Below, in pieces: positions 8,178 through 18,222 of a stretch of 64,000 bases of DNA. The notes under the pieces were generated by a model. It did no database searches and was not told where the DNA came from. It saw nothing but the letters and a program-made list of their open reading frames with translations. The position numbers were made by a program, and so were the translations under genes. Within the stretch, counting starts at the first letter, position 1. Each line of letters begins with the position of its first letter. The stretch is from Prolixibacter sp. NT017 (GTDB taxonomy: Bacteria > Bacteroidota > Bacteroidia > Bacteroidales > Prolixibacteraceae). The stretch covers positions 372,001 through 436,000 of the forward strand of contig NZ_BLAV01000001.1 of the NCBI RefSeq assembly GCF_009617875.1, in the 5' to 3' direction.

Positions 8178-10691
8178 ATGTTTCGCATTGGTCAATTAAT
8201 ATCCCTATTATCAATAGGATTTATGTTTGTAGCTGGCATAGCAATGAAGAAAGCGGGTGCGCAACCTATTGCTACATCTTTCCGTGCACCTGCCTACCCA
8301 CTGGTGACTGTTGATCCATACACCAGTGCCTGGAGTGAAACCGATACGCTCTATAATAGCCCGATCCGTCACTGGACGGGAAAAACTCATTCCCTCATTG
8401 GGGCTATCCGCGTTGATGGTGAGGTGTACCGGTTTATGGGAAAAGAGGACATCCCTTGGGTTGCCATTTTGCCTATGGCAAAAGAAGAACCATGGGAGGG
8501 GAAGTATACCATGCAGAAGCCGGAGACTGGCTGGGAGCAAAAAAACTTTTCAGAAGCCGGTTGGAAGTCGGGTAGAGCCGCGTTCGGCACTTCCGGGATG
8601 CCTACTTTGTCTACTCTATGGGAAACCAAAGATATTTGGGTTCGTCGTGATTTTCAGTTACCCTCAGAATTACCGGCAAATGATATCTATTTGATTTACT
8701 CACATGATGATAACTTCGAACTTTACCTGAACGGAAAAAAGCTGGTGGATACCGGTTACAGTTGGAAAAACAATGTGGTACTGAAATTGGATAAGAATTT
8801 GCTTGTTCCCGGAGGTCAAAATGTAATTGCAGCCCATTGTCATAACAGAACCGGCGGTGCTTATGTCGATTTCGGCCTTTATCGTGAAAACAGCCAGTCG
8901 GAAATATTTACCCGTACGGCGTTCCAGGATAGTGTGGCTTTGTCTGCAACACAGACCTACTATGGTTTTACTTGCGGACCGGTAAATCTCGGACTTACTT
9001 TTACTGCTCCGTTGCTGCCCAGTGATCTGGATTTGCTCTCACGTCCCATCGATTATATTAATTATCAGGTCCGTTCGAACGATGGAAAAGAACATCAGGT
9101 ACAGCTTTATTTTGAAATGACTCCCCAATGGGCGGTAAATGAAGTAAGTCAGGAGATTCGGGTATCCCGGGGAAAAACCGGCAATATCTCCTATTTGAAA
9201 GCAGGAACTACAGAGCAGCCAATTCTTCAGAAGAAGGGTGATGATGTGCGAATTGATTGGGGGTATGTGTACCTGGCTACCAGCGGTAATCCTCAATCTT
9301 CGATGTCAATCGGAAATTATTTTGAGACGAAAAAAGCGTTTGTTAAGAATGGAGCCATTCCTGTCGGAAAGCAGGAGCTTACAGCAAAAATGACACGAAA
9401 TATGCCCGCGATGGCCTGTGAAGAGAAGCTTGGAAAGGTTTTCAACCAGCCGGTGAAGGGATTTTTGATGATTGGCTACAACGATATTGAATCCATTCAG
9501 TACTTCGGACAGAATTTGAAAGCATGGTGGACCAGGAACGGCAAGGTCTCTATGGGGGATGCCCTGCAGGCTGCTGCAGCAGAGCATGAACAAGTGCTCG
9601 ACAGCTGTGCAAAGTTCGATAATCAACTGTGGAAAGAAGCCTTTTTAACAGGAGGAAAAGAGTATGCCGACCTGTGCGTTCTGGCTTTTAGCCAGTCGAT
9701 AGCAGCACACAAACTAACGCGGGATCCGAAAGGCAATATTTTGTTTTTGTCGAAAGAAAATTTCAGCAACGGTTCTATCGGAACAGTTGATGTGACCTAC
9801 CCCTCGGCACCATTGTTCCTGAAATACAACCCGGAACTGTTGAAGGGGATGTTGAACCCTATCTTTTATTTTTCGGAGAGTGGAAAATGGACCAAGCCCT
9901 TTGCCGCTCATGATGTGGGGACCTATCCAAAGGCCAACGGGCAGACCTATGGCGGCGATATGCCGGTAGAGGAGAGCGGAAATATGGTTATCCTGACAGC
10001 TGCCATTGCACAAATGGAAGGTAATGCGGAATATGCGAAGAAACACTGGAAGGTATTGACTATCTGGGCCAATTATCTTATGGATAAGGGGATGGACCCG
10101 GAAAACCAATTGTGTACCGATGATTTTGCAGGTCATTTTGCCCACAATACCAACCTGTCGATTAAGGCCATCATGGGAATTGCCTGCTATGGCAAGCTGG
10201 CAGGAATACTGGGGGAAGCATCTACAGCTAAAAAATACACTGAGGCGGCTAAAGCAATGGCCCGGAAATGGATGCAGATGGCCAATGACGGTGATCATTA
10301 CCGTCTTACCTTTGATAAACCGGATACCTGGAGTCAGAAATACAACCTGGTTTGGAACAGGATTTTGCATCTGAACATCTTTCCTCCTGAGGTTGCACAG
10401 AAAGAGGTGGCCTATTATCTGACCAAACTGAATCCATATGGTTTGCCGCTTGACAGCCGAAAAACTTACACAAAAGCCGATTGGGAAGTGTGGACTGCTA
10501 CCCTGGCGGAAAATCAGCAGGATTTTGAGAAGCTCATCTCGGGTCTATACCGGTTTGTAACCGAAACTCCGGACCGGGTTCCAATGAGTGACTGGTACGA
10601 AACCATAAATGCGAAAAAGGTTGGATTTCAGGCGCGTTCGGTCGTTGGTGGATATTTTATTAAAATGTTGGAACAAAAAGAGAAAAAATAA
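8178..10691 (+). CDS. Glutaminase-A-like (DUF4964/DUF5127/DUF4965) putative glycan-active enzyme, copy 1
   Basis: An 837-residue secreted protein with a signal peptide cleaved near residue 28 (AGAQ). DUF4964-like start is at about 34-85 (FRAPAYPLVTVDPYTSAWS). An inserted jelly-roll resembling the galactose-binding-like domain of beta-galactosidases occupies about 100-235 (WVRRDF, YSHDDNFELYLNGKKL, GAYVDFGLY). DUF5127 is at about 250-480 (LLSRPIDYINYQV, GYNDIESIQYFG) and a DUF4965 (alpha/alpha) barrel at about 490-835 (NILFLSKENFSNGSIGTVD, TYPSAPLF, VGTYPKANGQTYGGDMPVEE). The family is named after fungal glutaminase A, but its location in a PUL argues for a glycosidase role (inference). A same-length paralogue lies at 38259-40772. 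Reaction unknown. Confidence 0.85.
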   Translation: MFRIGQLISLLSIGFMFVAGIAMKKAGAQPIATSFRAPAYPLVTVDPYTSAWSETDTLYNSPIRHWTGKTHSLIGAIRVDGEVYRFMGKEDIPWVAILPMAKEEPWEGKYTMQKPETGWEQKNFSEAGWKSGRAAFGTSGMPTLSTLWETKDIWVRRDFQLPSELPANDIYLIYSHDDNFELYLNGKKLVDTGYSWKNNVVLKLDKNLLVPGGQNVIAAHCHNRTGGAYVDFGLYRENSQSEIFTRTAFQDSVALSATQTYYGFTCGPVNLGLTFTAPLLPSDLDLLSRPIDYINYQVRSNDGKEHQVQLYFEMTPQWAVNEVSQEIRVSRGKTGNISYLKAGTTEQPILQKKGDDVRIDWGYVYLATSGNPQSSMSIGNYFETKKAFVKNGAIPVGKQELTAKMTRNMPAMACEEKLGKVFNQPVKGFLMIGYNDIESIQYFGQNLKAWWTRNGKVSMGDALQAAAAEHEQVLDSCAKFDNQLWKEAFLTGGKEYADLCVLAFSQSIAAHKLTRDPKGNILFLSKENFSNGSIGTVDVTYPSAPLFLKYNPELLKGMLNPIFYFSESGKWTKPFAAHDVGTYPKANGQTYGGDMPVEESGNMVILTAAIAQMEGNAEYAKKHWKVLTIWANYLMDKGMDPENQLCTDDFAGHFAHNTNLSIKAIMGIACYGKLAGILGEASTAKKYTEAAKAMARKWMQMANDGDHYRLTFDKPDTWSQKYNLVWNRILHLNIFPPEVAQKEVAYYLTKLNPYGLPLDSRKTYTKADWEVWTATLAENQQDFEKLISGLYRFVTETPDRVPMSDWYETINAKKVGFQARSVVGGYFIKMLEQKEKK

Positions 10692-10887
10692 CCAATGCTC
10701 CAGGGCGAGATGAAGCCGACAATTTCTGATTCGTAGTATACTGCTGATTAGTAGTCAGGTTTATTGATGGATAAATAAGCCCGGGTTTGTTTTTTGACTG
10801 ATAGGGACCCTGTATTCTTACAAGGGGTACAGAGCCCCAACAGTTTTAATTATTGTAGACGAAACAAAGTAGCCAAAGAGAAAAATT

Positions 10888-12942
10888 ATGAAGCAAGCTA
10901 TCTGTTATATGAGTTTGTTATTGTTCCTATCATTCAGCCTTTCGGGCTGTCATGATAGGAGAGATAACACCAATGTTCATGTAATTACCAAACCTGTAAC
11001 GAGTGCTCGAAATACTTTTTATCCCGGTAATCGGAAACCTCTGATTCCTGCATCATTTATCAAATTACCCTTAGGAAGCATACATCCTAAGGGGTGGATT
11101 TTGAAATGGCTTGAACTTCAGAAGAACGGGTTATGCGGGCATTTGGGGGAGATTAGTGCCTGGCTCGAAAAAGACAATAATGCCTGGTTGTCAGAAGGAG
11201 GTGATCATGGCTGGGAGGAGGTACCCTATTGGCTTCGCGGTTACTCCGATATGGCCTTTATATTTGACGACCCGGCCATGAAGAAGGAGACGATGATTTG
11301 GATAAATGCGATTCTCAAAAGTCAAAAGGAAAATGGCTGGTTTGGGCCGGAAGTTCGCTCGGACAATGGCAACCTGGATTTTTGGCCTAACATGGTTGTA
11401 TTGTTCACGTTGCAGAATTATTATGAATATACCCACGACGTACGTGTTATTCCCTTCATGACGAAATATTTCCGATTTGAATTGGCTGTGCCGGATAAAG
11501 AGTTTCTTTCCAGCTATTGGGAAAACAGCAGGGGCGGAGATAATTTGTATAGTGTTTACTGGCTTTACAATCTTACGGGGGATAAATTCCTGCTGGATCT
11601 GGCCCAGAAAATTCATCGTAATACGGCGAACTGGGAACAGGAATCAACGCTTCCAAACTGGCACAATGTGAATATCGCCGAATGCTTCCGTGAACCTGCA
11701 ACTTACTATATGCAAACAGGTGATTCGGATGATTTAAAGGCAACATACAATGATTACTTTTTGATTCGCAGAACCTTTGGACAGGTTCCCGGAGGCATGT
11801 TTGGTGCCGACGAAAATGCCAGAATGGGGTACATCGATCCGAGACAGGGAACAGAAACTTGTGGCTTTGCTGAGCAGATGACCTCAGATGGAATATTAAC
11901 ACGAATTACCGGGGACCCAATGTGGGCGGATAATTGTGAGGATGTACTTTTCAACAGTTTTCCTGCTGCTTTCACGCCCGATATGAAAGCGCTTCGTTAC
12001 ATTACTTGTCCTAATCAGGTCACAGCTGATGACAAAAACCATTCGCCCGGGATTGCAAACAATGGTCCTTTTCTGGCGATGAATCCGTTCAGTAGCCGCT
12101 GTTGCCAGCACAATCATGGTCATGCACTTCCGTATTACCTGGAGAACCTGGTGATGGCCAGTAATGACAATGGTTTGGCGGCAGTTATGTACAACGCCTG
12201 TGTAACTAAAGCGAAGGTCGGAGACGGAACGGAGGTGACACTTACTGAGGACACCCATTATCCCTTTGAACAGGAGGTGCGTTTTACCCTTAATACTCCT
12301 CAAAAAGTGAGCTTCCCGATTTATTTGCGTATCCCCGGATGGTGTGAACAAGCTTCGGTTCTGATCAATGGAAAGCAGGTAACGGCCAGTGCTTCCCCCG
12401 ATGCCTTCATTCGAATTGAACGGGAATGGAGCAATAATGACCAAATCAAGCTTGAATTGCCCATGAGGCTGTCATGCCGCACCTGGCAGGTTAATCAAAA
12501 TAGTGTTTCTGTAAACTACGGCCCTTTGACATTTTCGTTGAAAATAGCTGAAAAATACAAGAAGATTAGTAACACAAAATCCGCTATTGGCGATTCCAAA
12601 TGGCAGAAAACAGCTGATCCGCAAAAATGGCCGGCCTATGAAATAGAACCGGGAAGTCCCTGGAACTACGGATTAGTGTTGGACAAAAACGATCTCTCCG
12701 CATCGTTGAAAATTGTTCATAAGAAGTGGCCGAAGGATGATTTCCCATTTACTTTATCTGCTGTGCCAATTGAAATTCGGGCGAGAGGGCAGCGAATTCC
12801 CTCCTGGGGCATTGATCAGTATGGATTGGCAGCTGTGCTGCCTTCTTACCCTGTTGACGTTCAAACACCGGTGGAGAATATCACATTGATACCTATGGGG
12901 GCGGCCCGTTTGCGTATCTCGGCATTTCCTTCGTTGAATTAG
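10888..12942 (+). CDS. GH127-type beta-L-arabinofuranosidase (DUF1680)
   Basis: Predicted retaining beta-L-arabinofuranosidase or a relative in GH127/GH146. The 684-residue lipoprotein (LSGC, Cys 21) has a DUF1680 (alpha/alpha)6 barrel at about 50-480, then beta-sandwich domains (YLRIPGWCEQASVLING, typical of the family). The zinc-cysteine centre known from the Bifidobacterium enzyme HypBA1 appears present. E323-T-C325 matches its Glu338/Cys340 and the vicinal C405-C406 in SSRCCQHNHGH match Cys417 (nucleophile)/Cys418. No active-site loss is seen. It sits between the glutaminase-A-like gene and a GH43, and supports an arabinose-containing substrate. Confidence 0.88.
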   Translation: MKQAICYMSLLLFLSFSLSGCHDRRDNTNVHVITKPVTSARNTFYPGNRKPLIPASFIKLPLGSIHPKGWILKWLELQKNGLCGHLGEISAWLEKDNNAWLSEGGDHGWEEVPYWLRGYSDMAFIFDDPAMKKETMIWINAILKSQKENGWFGPEVRSDNGNLDFWPNMVVLFTLQNYYEYTHDVRVIPFMTKYFRFELAVPDKEFLSSYWENSRGGDNLYSVYWLYNLTGDKFLLDLAQKIHRNTANWEQESTLPNWHNVNIAECFREPATYYMQTGDSDDLKATYNDYFLIRRTFGQVPGGMFGADENARMGYIDPRQGTETCGFAEQMTSDGILTRITGDPMWADNCEDVLFNSFPAAFTPDMKALRYITCPNQVTADDKNHSPGIANNGPFLAMNPFSSRCCQHNHGHALPYYLENLVMASNDNGLAAVMYNACVTKAKVGDGTEVTLTEDTHYPFEQEVRFTLNTPQKVSFPIYLRIPGWCEQASVLINGKQVTASASPDAFIRIEREWSNNDQIKLELPMRLSCRTWQVNQNSVSVNYGPLTFSLKIAEKYKKISNTKSAIGDSKWQKTADPQKWPAYEIEPGSPWNYGLVLDKNDLSASLKIVHKKWPKDDFPFTLSAVPIEIRARGQRIPSWGIDQYGLAAVLPSYPVDVQTPVENITLIPMGAARLRISAFPSLN

Positions 12943-13100
12943 CCAGTGAAAATGTTTTTCTGACACAGAAATATGTAAGGCTGACGTTTAGAAGAAATCA
13001 GTTGTACGGTTTCTTTTATCCTATCGTAAAGAGCGTTATCGATTAACGAGGAGAGACTAATATTTATTTAGCGCTCCTCCTGTAATACCTTAAATGACAA

Positions 13101-14180
13101 ATGATGAGAAAGAAATTGCTAATTATTCTGTTTTTCGAACTCGCGTTTTTTACAGGCTGCAACGAATCACCAGTTTTTGCAGAGCCGCAGGTGAAAACAA
13201 CCTTTACCAACCCCGTTTGGGATGGGGCAGACCCTTGGATGACCAGGCATGGAGGTCATTATATTTACTGTTACTCCGTTAATAATACGATCGTCGTTTC
13301 TCGCTCAAAATATATGACGCGTTGGGGCAAATTAAAAACAATATGGCGTGCACCCTCAAGCGGTTGGAACAGTAACTGTGTCTGGGCTCCGGAGATTCAT
13401 TTCTTCGATGGGCATTGGTACGTTTACTATGCCGCCGGTGTTTCCGGACCGCCTTTTATTCATCAAAGGACCGGAGTATTGCGTTCGGCTACAGATGATG
13501 TTTTCAGCGACTATGAGGATATGGGAATGCTTTATACCGGAGATAATCCGGATAATTCTGGTAGCAACATCTGGGCGATTGATATGACTGTACTTGAACA
13601 CCAGGGAAAGCTATATGCGATTTGGTCGGGTTGGGAAAAGCAAATGGATACGGATGCTACATCGCAGAATCTATATATATCCGAGATGAAGAATCCGTAT
13701 ACCATGAAAGGGAAACGTGTACTGTTATCATCTCCGGAAGAAAGCTGGGAAACGGGCGGTCCTCTTAATTTGAATGAGGGACCGGAAATATTGAAGCATG
13801 GCAACCAGATTTTCATTGTTTATTCGTGCCGTGAATCCTGGTTGGTAGATTATCGTTTGGGAATGTTGCAACTAATGAATCCCGACGGTAACGTACTCGA
13901 TCCTTCCAATTGGAAGAAAAAGGGTCCGGTATTTCATGGAACTTCGAAGGTTTATGGAGTGGGGCACTGTTCTTTTGTAAAGTCACCCGATGGGACTGAG
14001 GACTGGATTGTTTATCATTCGAAGAAAAGTTCCTCTCCGGGATGGGACCGCGATGTTCGTATGCAATCTTTTACCTGGAATGTCGACGGAACTCCACATT
14101 TTGGTGTCCCGGTTCCCACGGGAAAAGAGATTAGCCGTCCTTCAGGAGAGGTGGCAATTGAACAGGCTGAAACGAAATAG
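13101..14180 (+). CDS. GH43-family glycosidase (arabinofuranosidase/xylosidase type), lipoprotein
   Basis: Five-bladed beta-propeller glycosidase of 359 residues with a lipobox FFTGC (Cys 20), so probably anchored in the outer membrane. The GH43 catalytic trio can be placed: general base D44 (DGADPW), pKa-modulating D161 (WAIDMTV) and general acid E226 (LNEGPEIL). VWAPEIHFFDGHWYVYYAA at about 94-112 is the typical second-blade motif. Substrate cannot be fixed from sequence; alpha-L-arabinofuranosidase activity fits the GH127 neighbour. A second ATG lies one codon downstream. Confidence 0.88.
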   Translation: MMRKKLLIILFFELAFFTGCNESPVFAEPQVKTTFTNPVWDGADPWMTRHGGHYIYCYSVNNTIVVSRSKYMTRWGKLKTIWRAPSSGWNSNCVWAPEIHFFDGHWYVYYAAGVSGPPFIHQRTGVLRSATDDVFSDYEDMGMLYTGDNPDNSGSNIWAIDMTVLEHQGKLYAIWSGWEKQMDTDATSQNLYISEMKNPYTMKGKRVLLSSPEESWETGGPLNLNEGPEILKHGNQIFIVYSCRESWLVDYRLGMLQLMNPDGNVLDPSNWKKKGPVFHGTSKVYGVGHCSFVKSPDGTEDWIVYHSKKSSSPGWDRDVRMQSFTWNVDGTPHFGVPVPTGKEISRPSGEVAIEQAETK

Positions 14181-14260
14181 ACTCAAAACTGATTTGAGCA
14201 TGTTTATTCTTTAAAATTTGTCATTAAACAATCGAATAAAAACTAATAATCCATTCAATA

Positions 14261-15358
14261 ATGAAAAGGCAAATCTATTATCTGTTAATAATAACGCCAA
14301 TGATATTTGCAGCTTGCCGCAGTACAACGCAAAAGAAAAAGTTGATTGTTACTGTCCAGAAAATCTGGGCGCAACAGGAGGCCAATCAGTGGGAACTGGA
14401 AAATGGCTGGCTGCGAGGGTGTGATTTTATTCCCAGTACAGCTGTGAATCAGCTGGAAATGTGGCAGGAATCGACCTTTGATACAACCACTATCGATCGG
14501 GAGTTGGGATGGGCGGAGGACATTGGTATGAACTGTATGCGTGTGTACCTTCATCATCTGGCATGGCAGGAAAATAAAGTCGGATTTAAGGACCGAATGA
14601 ACCAGTACCTAACAATCGCTCACCGACATGGTATCAAGACGATTTTTGTATTCTTCGACGATTGCTGGAACGCAACCTATCATGCAGGCAAACAACCGGC
14701 TCCGAAACCGGGAGTTCACAATTCCGGCTGGGTTCGGGATCCGGGTGATCTGTTGTTCCGGAAACCGGAATTAATTAATACTTTACATGCATATGTGAAA
14801 GATATCCTCACAACCTTTGGGAATGATGATCGCGTTGCTATCTGGGATTTATACAATGAGCCGGGTAATTCAGGATATGGAAACAGGTCGCTTCCTTTGC
14901 TGAAAAAAGTTTTTCAGTGGGGATGGGAGGTACGACCAAGTCAGCCTCTGACTGCCGGAGTATGGAACCGTTCTTTGTCCCGGTTAAATACTTATCAGGT
15001 TAATCATTCCGATATTGTAACCTATCATAACTATGAAGGCCCTGAAAATCATCAAGCCGCGATTGACACGTTGGAAGACTATGATCGTCCTCTCGTTTGT
15101 ACCGAATATATGGCTCGGCGCAACAACAGCTTATTTAAGAATATCATGCCATTGCTGAAGAAAGAACACATCGGCGCTATCAATTGGGGCCTGGTTACCG
15201 GCAAAACCAATACAAAATATGCGTGGGATGAACCAATTCCTGATGGTTCCGACCCCAAGCTATGGTTTCACGACATATTCCGCCAGGACGGAACACCATA
15301 CAAGCAAGATGAGGTTGACCTGATCATGAGTCTGACGAAAAGCAATCAAGGCATTTGA
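14261..15358 (+). CDS. GH5-like clan GH-A glycosidase
   Basis: TIM-barrel glycosidase of 365 residues with a lipoprotein signal (PMIFAAC, Cys 19). Clan GH-A catalytic residues are visible: acid/base E200 in WDLYNEPGN and nucleophile E282 in LVCTEYMARR. Other barrel motifs are MNCMRVYLHHLAW (beta-strand 2), KTIFVFFDDCW (strand 3) and GAINWGLVTGKTNT (strand 8). Proteins like this are often labelled cellulase, beta-mannanase or beta-xylanase-like; I cannot choose between them. It lies in the same-strand enzyme run 80 bp after the GH43 gene. Confidence 0.83.
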   Translation: MKRQIYYLLIITPMIFAACRSTTQKKKLIVTVQKIWAQQEANQWELENGWLRGCDFIPSTAVNQLEMWQESTFDTTTIDRELGWAEDIGMNCMRVYLHHLAWQENKVGFKDRMNQYLTIAHRHGIKTIFVFFDDCWNATYHAGKQPAPKPGVHNSGWVRDPGDLLFRKPELINTLHAYVKDILTTFGNDDRVAIWDLYNEPGNSGYGNRSLPLLKKVFQWGWEVRPSQPLTAGVWNRSLSRLNTYQVNHSDIVTYHNYEGPENHQAAIDTLEDYDRPLVCTEYMARRNNSLFKNIMPLLKKEHIGAINWGLVTGKTNTKYAWDEPIPDGSDPKLWFHDIFRQDGTPYKQDEVDLIMSLTKSNQGI

Positions 15359-15428
15359 TTTTGCACTGCTGGAAAATGGTGTTATGGTAGGAGCCGTTTA
15401 ATTTTCTCGGGGAAAAATACTGTATATA

Positions 15429-17054
15429 ATGAATCATCTAAAAGCAATACAGCTGTTAGCGCTTGGAGGACTGATATTTTCTGGGTGCACCAGTGATACT
15501 AAAAAGGTAGAGCGTCCAAATATCTTGTTAATTATGTTGGATGACTCTGGTTATTCGGATTTGGGGTGCTATGGAGGTGAGATCCAGACTCCGAATATCA
15601 ACCAGCTGGCATCTGCGGGAGTTCGTTTTACCCAGATGCATAACTGCGCCCGTTGCTGTCCCACGCGTGCTTCGTTGCTGACCGGACTTTATGCCCAGGC
15701 CGCCGGAATTAACGGGATGGGCGTCAACCTGAACCGGAATGCGGCAACGATTGCGGAGGTTTTAAAGGATAATGGTTATCATACGGGCATGGCCGGGAAG
15801 TGGCATCTGTCGCAAACCAAACCACTGCCGGACCGTAATGAACAGCTCCGCTGGCTGGCCCATCGGACAGATCACGGACCGTTTGCTCCTTTGCAGAGCT
15901 ACCCGTGCAACCGGGGTTTCGAGGATCACTGGGGAGTCATCTGGGGAGTGGTTGACTACTATGACCCTTTCAGCCTGGTGCATAACGAGGAGCCGATCAA
16001 GACGGTTCCGGACAGCTTTTATATGACGGACTTTATTACGCAGAAGTCCATCGAGATGCTGGACAGTTATAAGAAGGATAATAAACCGTTCTTTTTGTAC
16101 GTGGCGGAAGATGCCCCTCACTGGCCGCTGATGGCGCCGGAAAAGGATATTGCGAAATACCGAGACACGTATAAGGAGGGATGGGAAGTATTACGCAGGG
16201 AGCGTTACCGGAGGATGGTTCAGATGGGACTCATCGACAGTACAATGTACCCGTTACCAATGAACTCCTCGGGACAGAGTTGGGCAGACTGTAAGAAGAA
16301 GGCCTATGAATCCGCCTGTATGTCGGTGCACGCTGCGATGGTGGACCATGTGGACCAGGGAGTGGGCAAAATCATCGCTGCTTTGAAGAAAAATGGTCAG
16401 TATGAGAATACGATCATTTTTGTATTGTCAGATAACGGGGCCTCATACGAGCGGGGTTATCCGCCGGGTTTTGACCGCCCCGGTTTCACGCGCGATTCAA
16501 CCATCATCGAATATAACTCGGACCATCCGGGGCCGGAAACCACGTGGAACTATATCGGACGGGCATGGGCCAGCGCATCGAATACACCTTTTCGTTACTG
16601 GAAGAAGGAGTCATATGAAGGCGGAAGTGCCACACCTTTTATCGTAAACTGGCCGGCTAAACTTAGCGGACTTGCCGGTACGTTGAATCGCGGAGTCGCA
16701 CATGTAATCGATATCCTGCCGACCTGCCTGGAGGTGGCCGGGGCTACTTACCCAGACAGTATCAACGGAACGAAGACCCCTAAACTGGACGGGAAGAGCC
16801 TGATGCCATTGATTCTCGGAAAAACGCAGGTGCTGCATGATACGTTGTACTGGGAGCATGAAGGGGGACGGGCCATTCGCATCGGCGACTGGAAGATGTC
16901 TGCCCTTTCTCGTCATTCCTGGGAGCTGTTCAATCTGACTTCAGATCACACAGAGACCCATGATCTGTCTGCAAAGTATCCCGAAAAGGTCAAAGAGATG
17001 AATCAAGCCTGGGAAAAATGGGCTGTATCGGAAGGAATAAACTCTAAACATTAA
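15429..17054 (+). CDS. S1-family (arylsulfatase-type) sulfatase, lipoprotein
   Basis: Formylglycine-dependent sulfatase predicted to remove sulfate esters from the target glycan. Of 541 residues, the signal ends FSGC (Cys 20). The metal site starts at D38-D39 (IMLDDSGYSDLG). The sulfatase signature C-x-P-x-R is C76-C-P-T-R80 in ARCCPTRASLLTG, so C76 should become formylglycine. Later family motifs are GKWHL, EDAPHWPL, FVLSDNGASYERG and GGSATPFIVNWPAK. As a Cys-type sulfatase it needs a maturase, which is not in this window. Codon use looks more GC-rich than in the SusC gene (impression only). It is the only sulfatase here and the main hint that the PUL 1 substrate is sulfated. Confidence 0.93.
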   Translation: MNHLKAIQLLALGGLIFSGCTSDTKKVERPNILLIMLDDSGYSDLGCYGGEIQTPNINQLASAGVRFTQMHNCARCCPTRASLLTGLYAQAAGINGMGVNLNRNAATIAEVLKDNGYHTGMAGKWHLSQTKPLPDRNEQLRWLAHRTDHGPFAPLQSYPCNRGFEDHWGVIWGVVDYYDPFSLVHNEEPIKTVPDSFYMTDFITQKSIEMLDSYKKDNKPFFLYVAEDAPHWPLMAPEKDIAKYRDTYKEGWEVLRRERYRRMVQMGLIDSTMYPLPMNSSGQSWADCKKKAYESACMSVHAAMVDHVDQGVGKIIAALKKNGQYENTIIFVLSDNGASYERGYPPGFDRPGFTRDSTIIEYNSDHPGPETTWNYIGRAWASASNTPFRYWKKESYEGGSATPFIVNWPAKLSGLAGTLNRGVAHVIDILPTCLEVAGATYPDSINGTKTPKLDGKSLMPLILGKTQVLHDTLYWEHEGGRAIRIGDWKMSALSRHSWELFNLTSDHTETHDLSAKYPEKVKEMNQAWEKWAVSEGINSKH

Positions 17055-17140
17055 AATATAGCTATGCCCCTGTAGCTTTTCAATAAATTTTTCTGTAAAC
17101 CAAACATGTAGTACGTTTTCTTTTCATAGATGTTGGAAAA

Positions 17141-17168
17141 ATGGCCCCTCTATTTGAGGAGGGGCCAT
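17141..17168 (+). terminator. Perfect hairpin after the sulfatase gene, no T tract
   Basis: Inverted repeat atggcccctc (17141-17150) / gaggggccat (17159-17168) gives a perfect 10-bp stem with an 8-nt loop. It lies midway between the sulfatase stop (17054) and the next start (17203). It lacks a downstream T run on the + strand but has five A residues upstream, so it may be a weak terminator or a processing or stability element. Confidence 0.5.
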
Positions 17169-17202
17169 CTTGAAAAGTATTCAGGAGGTTAAAATTTAGA
17201 CC

Positions 17203-18162
17203 ATGGCGAGATTATTTAGTATCCTGTTTGTTTCAGCATTACTGCAATGTGTAAACACCCTTGTTTCGGCTCAGGAACCTGTGAAAATGGGAGATCCGTT
17301 TATTTTAAACGACCGGGGAACTTACTATATGTACGGTACATCAGATGCTCAAGAGGGGATAAAAGTATACCGGTCCAAAAATTTAAATGATTGGACCGGA
17401 CCTGTAGGGGCAACCGGTGGTTTTGCTTTGGTAAAAAGTGATGTATGGGGAGAGAAAGGGTTCTGGGCTCCCGAAGTGTATCATTTGGATAACCGGTATT
17501 ATATGTTCTTTTGCGCCGAAGAGCACATTGCTGTGGCTACAAGCAATAGTCCTCTCGGGCCGTTTGTGCAGGAAGTAAAAAAGCCTTTGATATCAACAAA
17601 GGCAATTGATCCTCATATGTTTATAGACAATGGACATAAATATCTTTATTATGTGGCCTTTACCAATGGAAACGTAATTTGGAGATGTGAGCTGAATGAC
17701 GACCTTCAATCCGTTAAAGAAAATACCGTTCGGAAATGCTTCGGAGCATCCCAAAAATGGGAACTAAGTAGGAAGAAGCCCGTTGCCAGGGTGAATGAAG
17801 GCCCCTTCATGCTAAAGCACAACAATAGCTACTATCTGGTTTATTCGGCCAACCATTTTGCCAACCCTGATTATAGCATCGGTTATGCAACGGCACCAAA
17901 GCCGACGGGGCCCTGGACAAAATACAAAGGAAACCCCATTGTTTCATCAACTGATAAGATAACCGGTCCCGGGCATTGTGGCTTCTTCAGAGACCGGAAG
18001 GGGAACCTGTACATTGTTTATCATTCCCATTTCAGTGCTGCACAACTCAGTCCCCGTATTGTACATATCAACCGGTGTGAATTTATTCCAAACCCGGACG
18101 GAGGACCTGATCTGCTGAAAATAAGGCCACCGAAAATAAAGATTCGACACCGTAAGCAATAA
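17203..18162 (+). CDS. GH43-family glycosidase, second copy of the locus
   Basis: A 319-residue compact five-bladed propeller with a type I signal peptide ending near VSAQE (residue 23). It is therefore probably periplasmic, unlike the lipidated GH43 at 13101. Catalytic residues by motif: D31 (MGDPF), D136 (KAIDPHMF) and E199 (VNEGPFM). FWAPEVYHLDNRYYMFFCA is the typical blade-two motif. The near absence of extra domains fits exo-acting GH43 enzymes. Substrate (arabinofuranoside, xyloside or galactoside) cannot be decided by eye. Confidence 0.88.
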   Translation: MARLFSILFVSALLQCVNTLVSAQEPVKMGDPFILNDRGTYYMYGTSDAQEGIKVYRSKNLNDWTGPVGATGGFALVKSDVWGEKGFWAPEVYHLDNRYYMFFCAEEHIAVATSNSPLGPFVQEVKKPLISTKAIDPHMFIDNGHKYLYYVAFTNGNVIWRCELNDDLQSVKENTVRKCFGASQKWELSRKKPVARVNEGPFMLKHNNSYYLVYSANHFANPDYSIGYATAPKPTGPWTKYKGNPIVSSTDKITGPGHCGFFRDRKGNLYIVYHSHFSAAQLSPRIVHINRCEFIPNPDGGPDLLKIRPPKIKIRHRKQ

Positions 18163-18222
18163 TCTGCAGATATAGCTAACCTGTATCTCAAAAGGAATAC
18201 AAACGGAGAAGATAATTTAACA

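Noticed and set aside
9714..10370. Long open frame (218 codons) on the - strand opposite the first glutaminase-A-like gene
   Set aside because: Antisense to conserved DUF4965 coding sequence with no recognisable domain; a similar shadow appears opposite the paralogue at 39672-40127, as expected from shared codon use.
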